NCBI GenBank assembly: GCA_938075575.1
Contig: CALJHI010000039.1
Location: 1-7,045, forward strand
DNA length: 7,045 nt
Direction: 5' to 3'
Origin: an uncultured SAR86 cluster bacterium
GTDB lineage: Bacteria; Pseudomonadota; Gammaproteobacteria; Magnimaribacterales; D2472
Positions 1 through 6,560 of this stretch are shown piece by piece. Every line of letters starts with the position of its first letter. Within the stretch, counting starts at the first letter, position 1. The translations under genes were made by a program, and so were the position numbers. A model generated the notes under the pieces. It worked only from the letters and a program-made list of their open reading frames with translations. It did not search any database and was not told the DNA's origin.

Positions 1-1067
1 AAATATATATTCTTGGTTCAAGAGAGATAGTCTATGAATTTTTTGGAGAACTATCAAAAATGCTAAAGATTGATGATTTGAGTAAATCTAGTTTTTACTT
101 TCTTGATAATGAAGATGCATTTATTCATATGTGTAAAGTGGCATCAGGTATTGATTCCCAAGTGTTAGGAGAGCAAGAAATTTTAGGGCAATTCAAAAAC
201 GCAATTTTTCTTTCTAGGAAAATAGGAGTTATGAATTCTGATCTCCTAACATATACTGATAAAGCCATTGAGATTGTTAGGAAAGCAAGAACAGACACGA
301 GAATAGGTGTAAATCCTCTGTCAATAAGTGGACTATCTCTCAAACTAATAAAAAATATATTTGAAAATCCATCTCAACAGAAAGTATTAATTTTAGGGGC
401 AGGCTCTCTTGCTCAGGATGTGATCCAAAATCTATATCATAAAGGCATTAAAAAAATAAATTCAGTAAATAGAAGCGTAAAAGAGATATCTATTACTGAT
501 TCTTACAAGATTTTATCATCACCTCTTTCGAGCCTTCACTCAGCTCTCGAGGAGGTTGATATTGTTATTGCCTCTGCTTCAACAGAACTCCCAATAATAG
601 GAAAGGGCGCTATCGAAAATTCTTTATTGCAAAGAGGTAATAAACCATTGTTATTGATTGATCTTGCGGTACCTAGGAATATTGAAGAAGAAGTAAAGGA
701 AATTGAAAGGGTTTATTTATATACGATTGATGATATTGAAAAAATTACACAAGACAACCTTGGGCAAAGAAAAATTGAAGCAGAGAAAGCTTTAAATATG
801 ATTGTAAGAGATTCGCAAAGCGCTATGCTGGAATTAAAAGATATAAACTTTAAATCCTCATTAAATAAAGAGATTGCTAATTTATTAGACAGTCTTTCCA
901 AAGAGGAGCTGCTTTTATTCCAATCTAACGAAAATCATAAAAGTTCAATCATAAGAATTATTGAAAATGATTCATTTTATGATGATTCTTTTGAAGCATT
1001 AAAAAAGATCAATATTGTCGATCAACATATTATTAGCTCAATGGTGAAAAGGTATTTTGATGCATAG
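1..1067 (+). CDS. hemA: Glutamyl-tRNA reductase, 5'-truncated by window edge
   Basis: HemA reduces glutamyl-tRNA(Glu) with NADPH to glutamate-1-semialdehyde, the first committed step of C5-pathway tetrapyrrole (heme) synthesis, in the cytosol. The frame is open from base 3, before the first ATG at 60. The leading residues IYILGSREIVYEFF match the segment just after the catalytic-cysteine motif (S-T-C-N-R-T-E-L-Y in E. coli), so the catalytic Cys should lie only a few codons upstream of the window. About 354 residues are present; I estimate about 408 in full. Visible landmarks are the conserved HMCKVASGIDSQVLGEQEILGQ block (codons from 126), the Rossmann NADPH-binding GAG (396-404), and PIIGKG followed by LLLIDLAVPRNIEEEV. 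The C-terminal dimerisation region is divergent and lacks the usual K-L-L-H-x-P-T-like motif. The gene ends in TAG, the only TAG stop in the window, overlapping prfA. The family call is secure. Confidence 0.96.
   Translation, partial: IYILGSREIVYEFFGELSKMLKIDDLSKSSFYFLDNEDAFIHMCKVASGIDSQVLGEQEILGQFKNAIFLSRKIGVMNSDLLTYTDKAIEIVRKARTDTRIGVNPLSISGLSLKLIKNIFENPSQQKVLILGAGSLAQDVIQNLYHKGIKKINSVNRSVKEISITDSYKILSSPLSSLHSALEEVDIVIASASTELPIIGKGAIENSLLQRGNKPLLLIDLAVPRNIEEEVKEIERVYLYTIDDIEKITQDNLGQRKIEAEKALNMIVRDSQSAMLELKDINFKSSLNKEIANLLDSLSKEELLLFQSNENHKSSIIRIIENDSFYDDSFEALKKINIVDQHIISSMVKRYFDA
1047..1052 (+). promoter_or_regulatory. Ribosome binding site of prfA, inside hemA
   Basis: AAAAGG ends 7 bases before the ATG at 1060. 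It supports 1060 as the prfA start over the TTG at 1057 and the ATG at 1072. It lies wholly within the hemA coding sequence, so ribosomes finishing hemA pass over it just before terminating at 1065-1067. Confidence 0.6.
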
Positions 1068-2145
1068 TTCTATGATAATTAAACTCGATAAACTCAAGGC
1101 AAGATTGGCTGAGATTCAGGATTTATTGTCACAACCTGAAGTGGTGAATGACATGGAAAACTATACCGCTCTTAATAAAGAGTTTTCAGAGTTGGGCCCT
1201 ATCGTTGAAAAATATGATGAATATAAAACTTTAACAAATTCGATTGATGAAGCTAAAGAGCTATTAGAGTCAGGTGATAAAGATATGATTCAGCTTGCTG
1301 AGGAAGAGATTGCAAAATCTTTTAATCAGCCTGAAATAATTGAGCAGGAATTAAAATTAATGCTTTTACCTAAAGATACAGCAGATGATGGTTCAGCTTT
1401 TCTTGAGATAAGGGCAGGAGCAGGAGGGGATGAAGCTGCTATATTTGCTGGTGATTTATACAGAATGTATTCACGACTATCAGAAAGAGAAGGCTGGGCT
1501 TTAGAAGAGATTAACATTAGAGTAGCAGAGCAAGGCGGGCTGAAAGAAGTCATTGCAAAGCTTGAGGGCAAAGGAGTTTTCAAGGTATTAAAGTTTGAAT
1601 CAGGAGTTCATAGAGTTCAAAGAGTGCCGGAAACAGAATCACAAGGCAGGGTTCACACCTCAACATGTACTGTTGCTATATTGCCTGAAGTAGAAGAGGT
1701 AAAAGATATTCATATTGATAAAAATGATTTACGTGTTGATACATTCAGGGCATCTGGAGCTGGCGGCCAACATGTAAATAAAACTGATTCAGCAGTAAGG
1801 TTAACTCATATACCTACCGGATTAGTTGTTGAATGCCAGGATGGCAGATCTCAGCACAAGAATAAAGAGAAAGCAATGTCACTTTTAGCTGCAAAACTAA
1901 AGCAACAAGAAATTGATTCGCAGCAAGAAAGCATAGCTAGTGAGAGAAAAATACTTGTTGGAACTGGTGATAGGAGTGAAAAGATAAGGACATACAATTT
2001 CCCTCAAGGTCGTATGACCGATCATAGAATCAAACTCACGCAACACAATTTAGATCAGATTATGGATGGCGATATAAAATCTATATGTGATGCTTTGCTT
2101 GCAGAAAACCAGCTTGCCATGCTTTCTAAACTTGAAGAAGAGTAA
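1060..2145 (+). CDS. prfA: Peptide chain release factor 1 (RF1)
   Basis: RF1 recognises UAA and UAG in the ribosomal A site and triggers peptidyl-tRNA hydrolysis. The product is 361 residues (E. coli RF1: 360). The start at 1060 gives MHSSMIIKLDKL, which aligns without gaps to the E. coli N-terminus (MKPSIVAKLEAL). The anticodon-like PxT tripeptide is P190-E191-T192 in RVPETESQGR, the RF1 type and not the SPF of RF2. The catalytic GGQ is at 235-237 within SGAGGQHVNKTDSAVR, with Q237 the expected methylation target. Further conserved blocks are LEIRAGAGGDEAAIFAGDLYRMY and the C-terminal RTYNFPQGRMTDHRI. The ATG overlaps the end of hemA by 8 bases (ATGCATAG), and the TAA stop is followed directly by the TTG start of prmC, whose product methylates RF1. 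Translational coupling to hemA is likely. Nothing is missing or broken. Confidence 0.98.
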   Translation: MHSSMIIKLDKLKARLAEIQDLLSQPEVVNDMENYTALNKEFSELGPIVEKYDEYKTLTNSIDEAKELLESGDKDMIQLAEEEIAKSFNQPEIIEQELKLMLLPKDTADDGSAFLEIRAGAGGDEAAIFAGDLYRMYSRLSEREGWALEEINIRVAEQGGLKEVIAKLEGKGVFKVLKFESGVHRVQRVPETESQGRVHTSTCTVAILPEVEEVKDIHIDKNDLRVDTFRASGAGGQHVNKTDSAVRLTHIPTGLVVECQDGRSQHKNKEKAMSLLAAKLKQQEIDSQQESIASERKILVGTGDRSEKIRTYNFPQGRMTDHRIKLTQHNLDQIMDGDIKSICDALLAENQLAMLSKLEEE

Positions 2146-2973
2146 TTGTATATAAATCTTAAAAAACTAAAGAAAGAAGTATCTAGCAGATTGGATGGGT
2201 GTGATGATTCCTTTAATGGACTCATGCACTTCCTTAAAATTAAATTAAAACTGGATACAAGAAAGTTACATATGAATGAAAACATTTCTGTAAATGATTA
2301 TGAGCTTCATGAAATAGAGAGTTTTTTTAAATTAAAAGAAGACAATATTCCAAATGATTATATTATCGGTACCTCTTCGTTTTTTGGAAGAGAATTTTCT
2401 GTAGACAATAGGGTTTTAATACCAAGGCCAGAGACTGAGCTTATAGTAAATTATTTTATTGAGGAAAATATCTCTGGTAGTAAAGTAATACTTGATGCTG
2501 GAACTGGTTCCGGTTGTCTCGGTATTTCTTTAGCTCATTTAGATAATGATTTCGATATTTTTATATCTGACAAATTCTCTGATCCGCTGAATGTAGCAGT
2601 TAAGAATGTTCAAAAGCATAAATGTCAAAATATCACCCCCATTCAAATGAGCTGGGGGTCAGCAGTAAGAGAATGCTCAGTTGATTACATTGTTAGCAAT
2701 CCTCCATATATCAGAGAGCGTGATCCCCATCTAGGGAATCTTAAATGTGAGCCAATCACCGCACTCGTTGCAAAAAACAATGGACTTAGTGACATAAATT
2801 TAATATGCAAAGATGCTTACAGTATTCTAAAAGATGGTGGGAAGATAATTTTGGAACATGGATATGATCAAGCTGATGAAGTAAAAGAAGTATTTTTCTA
2901 TAACTTACTTAAACCTGAAAAAACTATAGTCGATTACCAAGGTCATACAAGAATTAGTATTGCTACTAAGTAA
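2146..2973 (+). CDS. prmC: Release factor glutamine N5-methyltransferase
   Basis: PrmC transfers a methyl group from S-adenosylmethionine to the side-chain amide of the GGQ glutamine in RF1 and RF2, raising termination efficiency. The product is 275 residues (E. coli: 277). A helical N-terminal substrate-recognition domain (about 1-80) is followed by P69-x-x-Y-I-x-G and F-x-G-R-E-F, then LIPRPETE (91-98). The SAM-binding glycine loop DAGTGSG is at 117-123, and the diagnostic catalytic NPPY motif at 185-188 lies in SNPPYIRERDPHL. A LEHG strand at 236-239 fits the Rossmann-fold methyltransferase. I chose the TTG at 2146 because it gives the family's usual length and N-terminal domain; the first in-frame ATG (2224) would remove 26 residues. 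The start abuts the prfA TAA in the same frame, with GAAGAAGAG just upstream as a poorly spaced ribosome binding site, so translation probably depends on coupling to prfA. A 7-bp GC-rich inverted repeat lies at 2635-2659. Confidence 0.95.
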   Translation: MYINLKKLKKEVSSRLDGCDDSFNGLMHFLKIKLKLDTRKLHMNENISVNDYELHEIESFFKLKEDNIPNDYIIGTSSFFGREFSVDNRVLIPRPETELIVNYFIEENISGSKVILDAGTGSGCLGISLAHLDNDFDIFISDKFSDPLNVAVKNVQKHKCQNITPIQMSWGSAVRECSVDYIVSNPPYIRERDPHLGNLKCEPITALVAKNNGLSDINLICKDAYSILKDGGKIILEHGYDQADEVKEVFFYNLLKPEKTIVDYQGHTRISIATK

Positions 2974-2991
2974 TTGCCCTTTATCTTTTTC

Positions 2992-3020
2992 TTGATCTAT
3001 TTATACTATGTAAATATAAA
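2992..3020 (+). promoter_or_regulatory. Candidate sigma70-type promoter for the ligase-hydratase pair
   Basis: TTGATC (2992-2997) and TATAAA (3015-3020) are separated by 17 bases in the 75-base gap between prmC and the ligase gene. The hexamers resemble TTGACA and TATAAT. The gap is very AT-rich, so a chance match is easy. The site fits the functional break between translation-termination genes and lipid-type genes. No terminator stem was seen after prmC, so read-through from prmC is also possible. Confidence 0.35.
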
Positions 3021-3036
3021 TATTTCGTAATTTCAT

Positions 3037-3044
3037 AGAGGGGG
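3037..3044 (+). promoter_or_regulatory. Strong ribosome binding site of the acyl-CoA ligase gene
   Basis: AGAGGGGG sits 4 to 7 bases before the ATG at 3049, depending on which part pairs with 16S rRNA. It is the strongest Shine-Dalgarno-like site in the window. It favours the ATG at 3049 over the in-frame ATG at 3061. Confidence 0.7.
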
Positions 3045-3048
3045 AAAC

Positions 3049-4662
3049 ATGAAAGGTAATATGCAATCTTGGGGACCAAATGTGGCTCAAATTATTGAGC
3101 ATGCAAAAGTAAACTCACCAAAAGTTGAGGTTGTTTCAAGACTTATTTCTGGTGAAGTTCATAAAACAAACTATGCTGAAGTTTGCATCAGATCAAGAAA
3201 GCTTGGTTCTTCTTTGTTAAAAAAAGGCTATAAGGAGGGTGATGTTCTTGCAACACTAGCCCTTAATTCATACAGACATCTTGAAGCATACTTTGGTGTG
3301 TCAGGTATTGGTGCGGTAATGCATACATTAAATTTCAGACTTCACCCTGAGCAGCTTGTATATGTTATTAATCATGCAGAAGATAGAGTGATATTTGTTG
3401 AGTCACCTTTTATTCCTTTATTGGAAGCGATAAAAGATCAAATAACCCATGTTAAGGAGTTTGTAGTTCTATGCGATGAGAGTGAAGTTCCTAACAGTTC
3501 TTTAGAAAATGTTATCTCATATGAGGAATTTATTAAAGACGGTGATGAGAATTTCATATGGCCACAGATTGATGAAGATGCCGCATGTGGATTATGTTAT
3601 ACCTCAGGTACCACTGGAAACCCAAAAGGTGTTCTATACTCTCATAAATCTAATACTTTGCATGCACTTACCGCAATATCATCTCTAGATGTAAATTCTA
3701 GCGATGTGATTTTGATGGTTGTACCAATGTTTCACGTAAATGCATGGAGCATACCTTTTTACGCGCCGCTTGTAGGATTAAAGATTGTAATGCCTGGCAT
3801 GCAAATGGAAGGGAAGCCATTATATGATTTAATTGATTCAGAAAATGTTACATTTGCTTTTGGTGTTCCTACAGTTTGGATGGGCTTATTAGGTTACTGC
3901 AAGTCTGAAAATTTAATATTAAAATCAATCAAAAAGACTGTGATTGGCGGTTCAGCTTTATCTTTGTCTCTACTTAAAGACTTACATGAAACTCATGATA
4001 TCGATGTAATTCAAGGTTGGGGTATGACAGAAACTAGTCCTTTGGGTACTACTAACTTAGTCACTCCTGAAATGAAATCAATGCCAAAAGAAGATATGTA
4101 CAACCTTCAATTAAAACAAGGAAGGGCGTGCTATGGTGTTGAGTTAAAAATTGTTGATGATTCAGGAAATGATCTTCCCCATGATGGAGATTCTCAAGGA
4201 CATCTCTTAATTCGCGGTCCATGGGTTATTAAAAGGTATTTTAAAGCTGATAAAGATGCTACAGATTCAAATGGATGGTTTGATACTGGAGATATCTCAA
4301 CAATCGATGAAGATGGTTATATGACAATAGTTGATAGAGCAAAAGATGTTATTAAAACTGGTGGAGAATGGATAAGCTCAATTGATTTAGAGAATGCTGC
4401 TGTTAGTCATCCAGATGTTGCAGAGGCTTGTGTTGTAGGATTACCTCATCCCAAGTGGGATGAAAGACCTCTTATGGTAATAGTTACAAATGGAAAATCT
4501 TTAACTAGAGACGATATTATTGATTTTTTAAAAGATAAAGTTGCTAAATGGTGGTTACCTGATGAGGTTGTGTTTGTGGACGAGCTTCCACATGGAGCAA
4601 CAGGCAAGCTTTTGAAATATGAATTAAGAGATAAGTACGAAAACCTATACATGGAGAATTAA
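3049..4662 (+). CDS. AMP-forming fatty-acyl-CoA ligase, DmdB/AlkK-like
   Basis: This is a member of the adenylate-forming (ANL) superfamily. It would activate a carboxylic acid with ATP and join it to coenzyme A, releasing AMP and pyrophosphate. The product is 537 residues. The phosphate-binding loop YTSGTTGNPKG spans 184-194; VPMFHVNAW follows at 225-233; GWGMTETSP (323-331) is the adenine/acyl-adenylate motif; GWFDTGD (409-415) holds the ribose-binding Asp; DRAKDVIKTGGEWIS (429-443) is the hinge to the C-terminal domain; and K520 in ATGKLLKYELR is the expected catalytic lysine. No signal peptide or membrane segment is evident, so it should be cytosolic. The closest family I recall is medium-chain fatty-acid ligases of the AlkK type and methylmercaptopropionate-CoA ligase DmdB. 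The sequence does not settle the substrate, and no other DMSP-pathway gene is nearby. A MaoC-type hydratase gene follows after one base. Confidence 0.93.
   Translation: MKGNMQSWGPNVAQIIEHAKVNSPKVEVVSRLISGEVHKTNYAEVCIRSRKLGSSLLKKGYKEGDVLATLALNSYRHLEAYFGVSGIGAVMHTLNFRLHPEQLVYVINHAEDRVIFVESPFIPLLEAIKDQITHVKEFVVLCDESEVPNSSLENVISYEEFIKDGDENFIWPQIDEDAACGLCYTSGTTGNPKGVLYSHKSNTLHALTAISSLDVNSSDVILMVVPMFHVNAWSIPFYAPLVGLKIVMPGMQMEGKPLYDLIDSENVTFAFGVPTVWMGLLGYCKSENLILKSIKKTVIGGSALSLSLLKDLHETHDIDVIQGWGMTETSPLGTTNLVTPEMKSMPKEDMYNLQLKQGRACYGVELKIVDDSGNDLPHDGDSQGHLLIRGPWVIKRYFKADKDATDSNGWFDTGDISTIDEDGYMTIVDRAKDVIKTGGEWISSIDLENAAVSHPDVAEACVVGLPHPKWDERPLMVIVTNGKSLTRDDIIDFLKDKVAKWWLPDEVVFVDELPHGATGKLLKYELRDKYENLYMEN
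4653..4656 (+). promoter_or_regulatory. Ribosome binding site of the MaoC-like gene
   Basis: GGAG at the end of the ligase coding sequence lies 7 bases before the ATG at 4664. With only one base between the ligase stop and this ATG, the two genes are probably translated in a coupled way from one mRNA. Confidence 0.6.
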
Positions 4663-4663
4663 A

Positions 4664-5125
4664 ATGATAAAAATTATTAAATCATCAGATTTAGATTCTG
4701 TAATTGGAACTGAAATCGGTTTATCGGAATGGATTAAAATTGATCAAGAGCAAATTAATAAATTTGCTGAAGCAACTCTTGATAATCAATTTATTCACGT
4801 TGACCCTGAGCAAGCAAACCCAATATTTGGCTCTACCATTGCACATGGTTTTCTTTCACTTTCATTATGTGCTGGAATTCCTTTTTCTCAAGGAATGGGT
4901 CTAGCAATCGAGGGAATGAAAATGGCATTAAACTATGGCTTAGATAAGGTTAGATTCTTAAGTACAGTGCCTGTAGATTCGGAAGTAAGAATAAGAATGG
5001 AGTGTTTGGATATTACGGAAAAAAATCCAGGACAATTTTTAGCAAAGACTAAAGTAACCATGGAGATAAAAGGAGTTGAAAAGCCAGCATATATTGCTGA
5101 AACTCTTACAATGTATGTGCTCTAA
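4664..5125 (+). CDS. MaoC-like single hot-dog (R)-specific enoyl-CoA hydratase
   Basis: The product is 153 residues, the usual length of single hot-dog MaoC/NodN-type hydratases, and resembles M. tuberculosis HtdZ (Rv0130) from memory. Such enzymes add water to 2-enoyl-CoA to give (R)-3-hydroxyacyl-CoA. The hydratase signature is clear: FAEATLDNQFIHVDPEQA carries the catalytic pair D40 and H45, followed by GSTIAHGFLSLSL (56-68). The later LNYGLDKVRFLSTVPV (89-104) and the C-terminal AETLTMYVL also match the family. Position 39, just before the catalytic Asp, is Leu; many relatives have Gly (G-D-x-x-x-x-H). The ATG is one base after the ligase stop, with GGAG 7 bases upstream. The natural substrate is probably the CoA ester made by, or derived from, the ligase product; this is inference. 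The protein should be cytosolic and dimeric. Its 3' end converges on gatB with a 7-base gap. Confidence 0.92.
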   Translation: MIKIIKSSDLDSVIGTEIGLSEWIKIDQEQINKFAEATLDNQFIHVDPEQANPIFGSTIAHGFLSLSLCAGIPFSQGMGLAIEGMKMALNYGLDKVRFLSTVPVDSEVRIRMECLDITEKNPGQFLAKTKVTMEIKGVEKPAYIAETLTMYVL

Positions 5126-5158
5126 AAAGATTTTATTTTAATAGTTTATTTAAAATCT
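5124..5158 (-). terminator. Weak candidate intrinsic terminator of gatAB
   Basis: An 8-bp perfect inverted repeat, AGATTTTA (5128-5135) and TAAAATCT (5151-5158), encloses a 15-base loop. Read on the minus strand, the stem ends in TCT and runs into TTTTTAG, giving a short U tract. On the plus strand no U tract follows. The stem has only one G-C pair and overlaps the last codons of gatB, so the prediction is weak. Confidence 0.3.
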
Positions 5159-6560
5159 CATTAACGCTTTTTGGATTTGCTTTACCCTGAGTTTCTTTCA
5201 TAACTTGACCTACAAAGAAGCCAAATAGCTTGTCTTTACCATCTTTATAAGCTTTTACTTGAGATGGGTTATTATCTATGATGCTTTGTGCAACTTTTTC
5301 AAGAACTGTTTCATCTTGAATTTGTACAAGGCCCTTGCTTTCGATAATTTTATCCACATCATCGCCTGAAATCCAGACTTCTTCTAAAACAGATTTAGCA
5401 ATTTTTCCTGATATCGTATTGTCTGTAATCCTTTCTATTAATTTTGCAAAATTTGAGGAAGATAGGTTTGATTCCTCAATATCAATATTATCTTTATTTA
5501 GTAATGCACTAACATCTCCTACCAGCCATTTAGCTACCAACTTAGAATCTTTAGTTTTTTTACAAGCCTCTTCAAAAATATTTGCCATTGTTTTAGATGC
5601 GGCAATAATTTTTGCTTCGGACTCATCAAGATTAATTTCGTTTACATATCTTTTAATTTTTTGTTTAGGCAACTCAGGCAAATTATTTTTAATTTCATTA
5701 AGCTCATCATCAGATATAACAACAGGCAGAAGGTCTGGACATGGAAAATACCTATAGTCATTAGCCTCTTCTTTGGATCTCATGGATCTAGTTTCATTTT
5801 TAATACTATCGTAAAGTCGAGTTTCTTGGACAACAGAATTACCAGACTCAATTATTTTTATTTGTCTTGCAATCTCATGATTTATAGCTCTTTCAATAAA
5901 TTTAAAAGAATTGATATTTTTTATTTCAGCTCTTGTGCCTAACTCTCTATCACCAGATTTTCTTATAGAAACATTAACATCACATCTCATCGAGCCTTGA
6001 GCCATATTTCCATCACAAATATCTAAAAAAGTAACTATTTGTCTAATTGCTTTAAAGTAGGCTACAGCTTCTTGAGCATTTGATATTTCAGGCTCAGAAA
6101 CTATTTCTAGTAGTGGTGTCCCGGCTCTATTTAGATCAACGCCAGTTTCTCCTTCAAACAAATCATGAATAGATTTTCCAGCATCTTCTTCAAGGTGGGC
6201 TCGTGTTATGTTAATTAATTTTTCCCCATTGTCAGTTTCAATCCTTATAGAACCCTTTCCAACAATAGGCATTGCCATTTGCGTTATTTGATATCCTTTT
6301 GGCAGGTCAGGGTAAAAGTAATTCTTTCTATCAAATGTAGATGTCTGATTTATTTCAGCATTAGTTGCGAGGCCAAACCTAATAGCCTTAAAGAAAGCAT
6401 CCCTATTTGCAACTGGAAGCACGCCAGGAAGTCCCATATCTATAAGATCCACATGTGTATTTGGCTCTGCACCAAAACCTGTTGACCCACCTGAAAAAAG
6501 CTTAGATTTTGTAGAAAGTTGAACATGTATCTCTAGTCCAATTACAGTCTCCCAGCTCAT
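5133..6560 (-). CDS. gatB: Asp/Glu-tRNA amidotransferase subunit B
   Basis: GatB is the tRNA-binding and kinase subunit of GatCAB. It phosphorylates the side chain of misacylated Glu-tRNA(Gln) or Asp-tRNA(Asn), which is then amidated with ammonia channelled from GatA. The product is 475 residues, full length for the family. The start MSWETVIGLEIHVQLST is the typical N-terminus of the cradle domain. Conserved blocks include YFYPDLPKGYQITQ (81-94), HLEEDAGKS (122-130), GTPLLEIVSEPE (147-158), DGNMAQGSMRCDVN (183-196), and TRSMRSKEEANDYRYFPCPDL (257-277). The C-terminal YqeY-like tRNA-tail domain (about 330-475) ends in FGFFVGQVMKETQGKANP and VNEILNKLL. The ATG overlaps the gatA TGA by four bases, with GGAG 7 bases upstream. 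The gene is intact and ends 7 bases from the convergent MaoC gene. Confidence 0.98.
   Translation of the reverse strand: MSWETVIGLEIHVQLSTKSKLFSGGSTGFGAEPNTHVDLIDMGLPGVLPVANRDAFFKAIRFGLATNAEINQTSTFDRKNYFYPDLPKGYQITQMAMPIVGKGSIRIETDNGEKLINITRAHLEEDAGKSIHDLFEGETGVDLNRAGTPLLEIVSEPEISNAQEAVAYFKAIRQIVTFLDICDGNMAQGSMRCDVNVSIRKSGDRELGTRAEIKNINSFKFIERAINHEIARQIKIIESGNSVVQETRLYDSIKNETRSMRSKEEANDYRYFPCPDLLPVVISDDELNEIKNNLPELPKQKIKRYVNEINLDESEAKIIAASKTMANIFEEACKKTKDSKLVAKWLVGDVSALLNKDNIDIEESNLSSSNFAKLIERITDNTISGKIAKSVLEEVWISGDDVDKIIESKGLVQIQDETVLEKVAQSIIDNNPSQVKAYKDGKDKLFGFFVGQVMKETQGKANPKSVNEILNKLLK
6557..6560 (-). other. ATGA start-stop overlap joining gatA and gatB
   Basis: The minus strand reads ATGA here: the gatB ATG (6560-6558) shares bases with the gatA TGA (6559-6557). 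This arrangement commonly couples translation of adjacent genes and would help make the two subunits in equal amounts. Confidence 0.9.

Noticed and set aside
60..62. ATG at 60 as the hemA start
   Set aside because: The frame is open upstream to the window edge, and the residues encoded there match the conserved HemA segment after the catalytic-cysteine motif, so the true start lies outside the window.
1057..1059. TTG at 1057 as the prfA start
   Set aside because: The ATG at 1060 has a better-spaced ribosome binding site and aligns exactly with the known RF1 N-terminus.
2224..2226. In-frame ATG at 2224 as the prmC start
   Set aside because: It would remove part of the N-terminal substrate-recognition domain and has no good ribosome binding site; the TTG at 2146 gives the family length.
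2974..3048. Intrinsic terminator after prmC
   Set aside because: There is a T-rich stretch (2981-2992) but no convincing stem before it, so no terminator is called.
3049..5125. A DMSP demethylation (dmd) operon
   Set aside because: The ligase resembles DmdB, but dmdA, dmdC and dmdD are absent here, and the second gene is a MaoC hot-dog hydratase, not a crotonase-fold DmdD.
5335..5757. 140-codon open frame on the plus strand opposite gatB
   Set aside because: It lies wholly antisense to a strongly conserved gatB, and its Ser/Leu/Ile-rich product looks like a frame shadow with no recognisable domain. Other short frames antisense or out of frame to hemA, prfA, the ligase and gatB were dropped for the same reason.
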